NCBI GenBank assembly: GCA_030597275.1
Contig: JAUVSB010000029.1
Span: 1-11,228, forward strand
Direction of reading: 5' to 3'
From: Gammaproteobacteria bacterium
GTDB lineage: Bacteria > Pseudomonadota > Gammaproteobacteria > BMS3Bbin11
Length of the DNA: 11,228 bases
Position 1 is the stretch's first letter. Every line of letters begins with the position of its first letter. Made by a program: the position numbers and the translations under genes. Positions 6,378 to 11,228 of the stretch are shown here, piece by piece. The notes below the pieces were generated by a model. That model was not told the origin of the DNA and searched no databases. It was given only the letters and a program-made list of their open reading frames with translations.

Positions 6378-6462
6378 TGAGAACATCAGGAAAAAAGTTT
6401 CAGATTTCATGTCACAAGCTCCAGGATTCTACATTCTATGCATCTATTTATTGTGAATGGAG
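6366..6462. repeat. Exact 13-bp inverted repeat spanning the tilS end and the pyrG -35 region
   Basis: CTCCATTCACAAT at 6366-6378 is the exact reverse complement of ATTGTGAATGGAG at 6450-6462, with 71 bp between them. One arm codes for the last residues of TilS (SIHN region); the other covers the candidate pyrG -35 box. There are no matching flanking duplications outside the arms, so an inserted element is not supported. In a tilS-pyrG read-through RNA the arms could pair as a 13-bp stem with a long loop containing the tilS stop codon. Confidence 0.6.
6372..6410 (-). CDS. Possible 12-codon leader peptide in the tilS-pyrG gap
   Basis: The minus strand holds ATG at 6410 followed by a 12-codon frame (MKSETFFLMFSL) ending in TGA at 6374-6372, which overlaps the candidate pyrG -35 box. 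GGAG lies 8 nt before the ATG, a better Shine-Dalgarno sequence than that of pyrG itself. The frame contains a T6 run (ACTTTTTTCC). It would be translated only from read-through tilS RNA or from an unseen upstream promoter. No family is recognised and the frame may be accidental. Confidence 0.2.
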   Translation of the reverse strand: MKSETFFLMFSL

Positions 6463-7817
6463 AAAACAACACCCATTTCATCAACAGCGGGCAGATAGTG
6501 AGGATTAGTCCATAGTGATGAGACTGCAATCAGTTCATCATGCAGATAGGTTAATGGCAGTCCAGCCCGCTGCCAGGGTGGTACGGCCAAATCTTGTAAT
6601 AGCCTTTTCAATGGTTTGCTGCCGTGATCGCCCGGCATTCTGCAGACCTCTCCACCCTGTCGAAAGCGAACCTTTAAGTTAGAATCGCTTATTGCGGATT
6701 TAGCTATACCCTCTCCTGCTATCTCAATTGAACGCAGTTCCTGTTGCAGATGTGGGATTTGCAATGGTTTACCGATGTTCCAGCTCAGAATCTCATTTTC
6801 AGGCTGTACTACTTCAGAGCTGTTGCATAACCAGAGCATTTTGTCATATAACCTGAACGCTCCCTGCTGCCAGACGACAGCGCCTTTCTCCGGTGATTCA
6901 ATGAGCAGTTTTATAAAACTCTGCAACCGTTCAGCACCCGGCACATTCAAATCGTTGATTCGAACCCAGCATCGCAAGGCATTCAATTGATGCTCAGCCG
7001 ACAATTCGCTCAATAGATCTGCGCGTAAACTGGCTATAGCTGGTGGGAAAAAATAATTACTCGCGGCCTGGCAAAGAAACAGGTCAGCACGCCCCATTTC
7101 ATCCAGCATCAAGGCCGCTGAAGCGGCATGCCGGGCACTGCGTGACAGGCTTTTATCCATTCCAGGCCAGCGTTTACGTAAGGCGGGTAGAATCTCATTA
7201 CGCAGGAAATTTCGATCAAAACGCTGATCCTGATTACTGGGATCTTCCAGCCAGTTCAACTCATACTTAATGGCATAAGCATGTAGATCATCACGCGTGA
7301 AGGCAAGCAGTGGCCTCAGCAATTTGCCACTAGCCAGCGCCCTGCTTAGCGGCATAGAGGCCAGCCCATGTACACCTGCGCCACGCAATAGCTGTAGCAG
7401 CAGCGTTTCAGACTGATCGTTGATATGTTGAGCCGTCATGCAAAGACCATTATCTGGCAAAACCTCTGCTATCGCGGCATACCTGGCATCCCTGGCTGCG
7501 GCCTCCAGGCTTTCACCTTGCCGGGTTGAAACTTCCACTGTTTTAATCGTCAGCGGCACTCCAAGCTCATCACAGACACTCTGGCAATGCTTTGCCCAGT
7601 CTGTAGATTCCGGTTGCAGCGAATGGTTTACATGGATGGCCTGCAGAGAAAAGGGGTAGCCTTCAGCAAGACCGGAAAGGGCATGCAGCAATACGTGTGA
7701 GTCAAGACCGCCGCTAAATGCCAGGTAGACAGCGCTGTCTGGTTCTACAAAAAGCTGCTCATCAAGAGACTGCTTAAGACTCGAGAGGGTAAAACCGACA
7801 GCAGAGGAATCAGGCAC
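6444..7817 (-). CDS. tilS: tRNA(Ile)-lysidine synthetase
   Basis: TilS attaches lysine to C34 of the CAU-anticodon tRNA-Ile, using ATP, changing its decoding from AUG to AUA and its charging from Met to Ile. The protein is 457 aa, somewhat longer than E. coli TilS (432). The N-terminal PP-loop motif SGGLDS lies at 35-40, followed by the ATP-pyrophosphatase core (AIHVNHSLQPES, MTAQHINDQSETLLLQLLRGAG, PLLAFTRDDL, EDPSNQDQRFDRNFLRNEILP). The C-terminal domain has VRFRQGGEVCRMPG and LKRLLQDLAVPPWQRAGLPL, typical of the longer proteobacterial form that grips the acceptor stem. The start is a GTG at 7817, preceded by TAAGG (7829-7825), 7 nt away, which overlaps the accA stop codon. The 9-nt gap from accA implies cotranscription and probably coupled translation. 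Confidence 0.97.
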   Translation of the reverse strand: MPDSSAVGFTLSSLKQSLDEQLFVEPDSAVYLAFSGGLDSHVLLHALSGLAEGYPFSLQAIHVNHSLQPESTDWAKHCQSVCDELGVPLTIKTVEVSTRQGESLEAAARDARYAAIAEVLPDNGLCMTAQHINDQSETLLLQLLRGAGVHGLASMPLSRALASGKLLRPLLAFTRDDLHAYAIKYELNWLEDPSNQDQRFDRNFLRNEILPALRKRWPGMDKSLSRSARHAASAALMLDEMGRADLFLCQAASNYFFPPAIASLRADLLSELSAEHQLNALRCWVRINDLNVPGAERLQSFIKLLIESPEKGAVVWQQGAFRLYDKMLWLCNSSEVVQPENEILSWNIGKPLQIPHLQQELRSIEIAGEGIAKSAISDSNLKVRFRQGGEVCRMPGDHGSKPLKRLLQDLAVPPWQRAGLPLTYLHDELIAVSSLWTNPHYLPAVDEMGVVFSIHNK

Positions 7818-7826
7818 CAGAGTACC

Positions 7827-8789
7827 TTATTCCTGAAAATTATCCACACCGTACTGACGTAAACGATGATAGCGAGCTTCCAGCAATTCAGCAGGTGTCA
7901 TTGCATCAAGTGCTTCAAGGTTTTTCAGTAACATCTTTTTCAGGTTTTCAGCTGCAAGATCGACATCACGGTGAGCGCCACCCAGCGGCTCTTCAATAAT
8001 GCCATCATTCAGACCCAGCTCGCTCAGGCGTTGTGCCGTCAAACCCATGACCTCAGCAGCATCAGCAGCGTTATCAGCACTTTTCCACAAAATAGTGGAA
8101 CAGCCTTCGGGTGATATGACGGAATACGTCGAGTACTGGAACATCAACAGCTTATCGCAAACACCGATAGCCAGTGCGCCGCCCGAGCCCCCTTCCCCGA
8201 TCACGGTAGAGATGATCGGTGTTTTTAAATCAGACATGATGAAAAGATTACGCGCGATAGCTTCACTCTGGCCGCGTTTTTCAGCATCCACACCGGGGTA
8301 GGCCCCGGGTGTATCAATAAATGTTAACAGGGGCAATTTAAAACGTTCGGCCATCTGCATCAGACGCATGGCCTTGCGATATCCTTCAGGGCGAGGCATA
8401 CCGAAGTTCCTGCGAACCTTCTCTTTGGTATCACGCCCTTTTTGCTGGCCTATCACCATTACCGGCCGCCCTTCCAGGCGCGCCAGTCCGCCGACTATGG
8501 CGGGATCATCGGCAAACATACGGTCGCCATGCAATTCCTGGAAATCAGTAAATATCTTTTCTATATAATCAAGCGTATAAGGGCGCTGAGGATGGCGGGC
8601 CAGCTGTGAAACCTGCCATGGGGTGAGAGAGGAAAAAATGGATTCAGTGAGCTTTATACTTTTACTGTGCAAGCGAGCCACTTCATCAGTCAGGCTGACA
8701 TCACTCGTTACACCAACATGGCGTAATTCGTCGATCTTGGCTTCAAGTTCGGCGATAGGTTGCTCAAAATCGAGAAAATTGAGATTCAT
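7827..8789 (-). CDS. accA: Acetyl-CoA carboxylase carboxyltransferase subunit alpha
   Basis: AccA pairs with AccD (not in this window) in an A2D2 carboxyltransferase that moves the carboxyl group from biotin on AccB to acetyl-CoA, giving malonyl-CoA for fatty-acid synthesis. The protein is 320 aa (E. coli 319) and starts MNLNFLDFEQPIAELEAKID, nearly identical to the E. coli N terminus. Crotonase-fold motifs include RPYTLDYIEKIFTDFQELHGD (as a segment around residues 69-89), TFIDTPGAYPGVDAEKRGQ and the glycine-rich GEGGSGGALAIG that forms an oxyanion pocket. The ATG at 8789 has GGA 6 nt upstream (8798-8796). It follows dnaE by 132 nt and precedes tilS by 9 nt, the usual gammaproteobacterial order. 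Confidence 0.99.
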   Translation of the reverse strand: MNLNFLDFEQPIAELEAKIDELRHVGVTSDVSLTDEVARLHSKSIKLTESIFSSLTPWQVSQLARHPQRPYTLDYIEKIFTDFQELHGDRMFADDPAIVGGLARLEGRPVMVIGQQKGRDTKEKVRRNFGMPRPEGYRKAMRLMQMAERFKLPLLTFIDTPGAYPGVDAEKRGQSEAIARNLFIMSDLKTPIISTVIGEGGSGGALAIGVCDKLLMFQYSTYSVISPEGCSTILWKSADNAADAAEVMGLTAQRLSELGLNDGIIEEPLGGAHRDVDLAAENLKKMLLKNLEALDAMTPAELLEARYHRLRQYGVDNFQE

Positions 8790-8825
8790 CTTTTATCCAG
8801 CTTCAAGGTTCATGCAATCGGTGAA

Positions 8826-8831
8826 AGTATA
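8826..8831 (-). promoter_or_regulatory. Candidate -10 box for accA
   Basis: The minus strand reads TATACT (8831-8826), a 5/6 match to TATAAT, about 37 nt before the accA ATG. A poor -35 match (TTATCC) lies 17 bp upstream. This would let the accA-tilS pair be made separately from dnaE. The rest of the 132-bp dnaE-accA gap holds no hairpin with a T tract, so read-through from dnaE is also likely. Confidence 0.35.
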
Positions 8832-8921
8832 ACGCTTTAACGATCAAAGGATAAAGGGCACATCTAATAAATCATGAATAATCATATCGAATCCAGTCTC
8901 TTCGCAACTTAGTGGAACAGC

Positions 8922-11228
8922 TTAATGCATACGTGCAGAAGCAGCATTATATTCACATACCGCTTTACCGACTGCGCTCAGCTTATTTAGTTCATCCAGC
9001 AACCTTGCAGAGGGTTGTACACACCATTCTCGGGGCAGATGTATGCTCGCTTTTGCATCATCATTCATGTAATCAATGATAACTGGTGTCGTTCCTCCTG
9101 CAACTGGCTGCAGAACCAGTTTCAGCTCATCCACGAAATCAGCTGCATCCTTTTTCAATGCAATGCGTAAATTAGTTGCAAAGGTTTCACGTGCAGAGTC
9201 CATATCATGGATACGCTCGGCAGTGACGCGGGTACCTCCAGTATAATCATCATAACCGGCCTTACCACTGATAATGACCAGTCGATCTTCCTGCAGTAAT
9301 TGTTTATTGCTTTCATAGAGTTCAGAGTAGATGGGGATTTCCAGCCAGGCAGACTGGTCGTCCAGCGTCAGTATCGCCATGCGGCCACGTCGTGTATTGC
9401 GCGTACGCATTCCAATAATAAGTCCCGCTATGGTGACCTGCTTTCCTTCTGCTGAATCTACGTCGCTCAATGAACAGCTAATGAAATTGCTCAGCTCCTT
9501 CTGGTATTGATTCATCGGGTGTCCTGTCAGATACAGGCCAAGGTGTTTTTTCTCTCCTTTAAGACGCTCGTCCTCTGAATATTCCGCAACATCAATCCAG
9601 TCCACATCCAGTTCCAGCTCATCCGAGCTGCCGAACAAATCATCCTGACCGGCTGTACGGTTTCTTAACTCCTGTCCTGACAATGACATGGCATTGGACA
9701 GATTTGCCATCAAGGATGCGCGATGGGCCCCCATCTGGTCGAGTGCCCCTGCGCCAATCAGGATCTCCAACGTGCGCTGATTCACCTTTTTTAAATCCAG
9801 CGAGCGACAAAAATCATAGAGGTCACTGAACTGTCCTTTTTCTTCTCTTGCCCGGGTGATTTCCTCAATTGCAGCCTGACCAACACCTTTGATCGCACCC
9901 AGCCCATAAACAATAGTATCTTCTGCTGTGGCCTCGAAAGAAAAAACTGAGTGATTAATGTCAGGCGGTAACACTGTCAGCCCCATATCCCTGCATTCGG
10001 CTATCAGCATGACGACCTTATCTGTCTTTTCCATATCCGCCGATAGTGTTGAGGCAAGAAACATGGCCGGGTAATGAGCCTTGAACCAGGCAGTCTGGAA
10101 TGCAACCAGTGCGTACGCAGCGGAATGAGACTTATTGAATCCGTACTTGGCAAATTCTTCCATCAAGTCAAAGATGCTGTCTGCCTGCTTGCCATCAATG
10201 CCATTGCTTTCAGCACCAGCTCGGAAATTCTCACGCTGTTTTGCCATTTCTTCGGCGATCTTTTTGCCCATCGCACGCCGTAACATATCTGCAGCACCAA
10301 GGGTAAATGAGGCCAGCACCTGGGCAATCTGCATCACCTGCTCCTGGTAAACAATGACTCCATAGGTGGGTTTCAGTATTTCTTCCAGAGATGGATGCGG
10401 GTAAATAATTTTTTCTCGTCCGTGCTTGCGCTCGATGAAGGTATCAACCATGCCAGAACCCAGGGGCCCGGGTCGATACAACGCGACGACTGCCACCATA
10501 TCGTCGAAATTATCCGGTTGCAGCTTTTTGATGACATCTTTCATACCACTGGATTCAAGCTGAAAAACAGCCGTAGTACCGCAGGCCTGGATCAACTTGA
10601 ATGTCTTCTCATCACTAACATCAATATCTTCAAGCGCCATTACAGGCTCGGCATTTTTCTGACGAAAACGGTTTACTGTTTTTAATGCATTATCGATGAT
10701 GGTAAGCGTACGTAAACCAAGAAAATCGAACTTAACCAGGCCAACGGCTTCTACATCCTTCATGTCCAGATGGGTAACCATCTGGGTAACCCCCTGTTCG
10801 CAGTATAAGGCGGTAAAATCAGTAAGTGCTGTCGGTGCAATAACTACCCCGCCGGCATGCTTTCCCGCATTCCTGGCCATACCTTCCAGGGAACGGGCAC
10901 GCCTGAACAATTCACGTACATCATCATCCTGATCGATACGGTCACGCAGCTCTTTTTCAGAATCAATGGCCTTAGTCAGTGTCATGCCCGGTTCACCGGG
11001 TATCAGCTTCGCAAGCTGGTCTACAAAGCCATAGCCCAAATCCATGACTCGGCCAACATCTTTAACCACAGCACGCGCTGCCATAGTGCCATAGGTCATA
11101 CTTTGCGAGACCTTGTCCGAGCCATAATGCTGAGTAACATACTCAATCACCAGGTCACGTTTATCCATACAGAAATCAATATCGAAATCCGGCATAGAGA
11201 CACGTTCAGGATTGAGAAATCGTTCGAA
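8922..11228 (-). CDS. dnaE: DNA polymerase III subunit alpha, C-terminal two thirds (cut by window edge)
   Basis: DnaE is the replicative polymerase of the holoenzyme. The frame is open to the right edge and reads FERFLNPERVSMPDFDIDFC at its start, so the gene is truncated by the window, not by a start at 11195. The visible 768 residues equal roughly the last two thirds of a protein near 1,155 aa if the N terminus is normal; the PHP domain lies outside. Catalytic acids fall at visible residues 14, 16 and 168 (KFDFLGL), matching Asp401, Asp403 and Asp555 of E. coli without gaps. Further motifs are KHAGGVVIAP, LYRPGPLGSGM, YGVIVYQEQVMQ, FNKSHSAAYA, a helix-hairpin-helix (GLGAIKGVGQAAIEEI, about 442-457), a beta-clamp binding peptide QDDLF (528-532) and an OB fold (about 595-676). 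The C-terminal tail would contact tau. accA follows after 132 nt. Confidence 0.98.
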   Translation of the reverse strand, partial: FERFLNPERVSMPDFDIDFCMDKRDLVIEYVTQHYGSDKVSQSMTYGTMAARAVVKDVGRVMDLGYGFVDQLAKLIPGEPGMTLTKAIDSEKELRDRIDQDDDVRELFRRARSLEGMARNAGKHAGGVVIAPTALTDFTALYCEQGVTQMVTHLDMKDVEAVGLVKFDFLGLRTLTIIDNALKTVNRFRQKNAEPVMALEDIDVSDEKTFKLIQACGTTAVFQLESSGMKDVIKKLQPDNFDDMVAVVALYRPGPLGSGMVDTFIERKHGREKIIYPHPSLEEILKPTYGVIVYQEQVMQIAQVLASFTLGAADMLRRAMGKKIAEEMAKQRENFRAGAESNGIDGKQADSIFDLMEEFAKYGFNKSHSAAYALVAFQTAWFKAHYPAMFLASTLSADMEKTDKVVMLIAECRDMGLTVLPPDINHSVFSFEATAEDTIVYGLGAIKGVGQAAIEEITRAREEKGQFSDLYDFCRSLDLKKVNQRTLEILIGAGALDQMGAHRASLMANLSNAMSLSGQELRNRTAGQDDLFGSSDELELDVDWIDVAEYSEDERLKGEKKHLGLYLTGHPMNQYQKELSNFISCSLSDVDSAEGKQVTIAGLIIGMRTRNTRRGRMAILTLDDQSAWLEIPIYSELYESNKQLLQEDRLVIISGKAGYDDYTGGTRVTAERIHDMDSARETFATNLRIALKKDAADFVDELKLVLQPVAGGTTPVIIDYMNDDAKASIHLPREWCVQPSARLLDELNKLSAVGKAVCEYNAASARMH

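Noticed and set aside
6366..6462. A MITE-like element bounded by the 13-bp inverted repeat
   Set aside because: No target-site duplication flanks the arms, the interior shows no element features, and one arm is within conserved-position coding sequence of tilS.
8093..8921. Exact 12-bp direct repeat TAGTGGAACAGC inside accA (8093-8104) and just after dnaE (8910-8921)
   Set aside because: A 12-bp match about 800 bp apart is expected by chance in a window of this size, and one copy is explained by conserved accA codons.
11195..11195. The ATG at 11195 as the start of dnaE
   Set aside because: The frame stays open to the window edge with the conserved FERFLNPERVS segment, so this methionine is internal.

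Overview
This window is a conserved housekeeping block from a gammaproteobacterium. The gene order on the minus strand, dnaE-accA-tilS-pyrG-kdsA-eno-ftsB, is the classic gammaproteobacterial arrangement seen for example in pseudomonads. Base composition is moderate, with GC judged by eye to be near one half, and the proteins are full length and intact. I cannot name the genus. No mobile element, CRISPR array, RNA gene or defence system is visible.

Layout, left to right. At the left edge lies the 5' end of a minus-strand gene whose first 22 codons look like sdhC, the cytochrome b556 subunit of succinate dehydrogenase. A roughly 200-bp divergent promoter region separates it from a plus-strand pair: ygfZ, encoding a folate-binding Fe-S repair or maturation factor, and a small TauE/SafE-like (DsbD_2-type) membrane protein with a CxxxC motif and a His-rich tail. 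These two genes overlap by ATGA. They converge on ftsB, the last gene of the long minus-strand block. Reading that block in its own direction, the genes are dnaE (cut by the right edge, so its PHP domain is missing), accA, tilS, pyrG, kdsA, eno and ftsB. Between them they cover DNA replication, fatty-acid initiation, tRNA-Ile decoding, CTP synthesis, KDO synthesis, glycolysis and cell division.

The block is not one uniform operon. tilS follows accA by 9 nt and kdsA follows pyrG by 16 nt, whereas larger gaps before accA, pyrG and eno hold candidate promoters. Two start sites needed attention: ftsB probably starts at a GTG with a good Shine-Dalgarno sequence, and kdsA starts well inside its longest open frame.

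The non-coding stretch most worth a second look is the 145-bp tilS-pyrG gap. It holds a plausible extended -10 promoter whose predicted start is a run of C residues, and a 5' leader that can fold so that its first bases pair with the pyrG ribosome-binding site. This resembles the CTP-sensing start-site switch known for E. coli pyrC. The same gap also holds an exact 13-bp inverted repeat that joins the last codons of tilS to the pyrG -35 region. These are inferences from sequence only. The rest of the window is ordinary, and I see no clearly new biological system in it.
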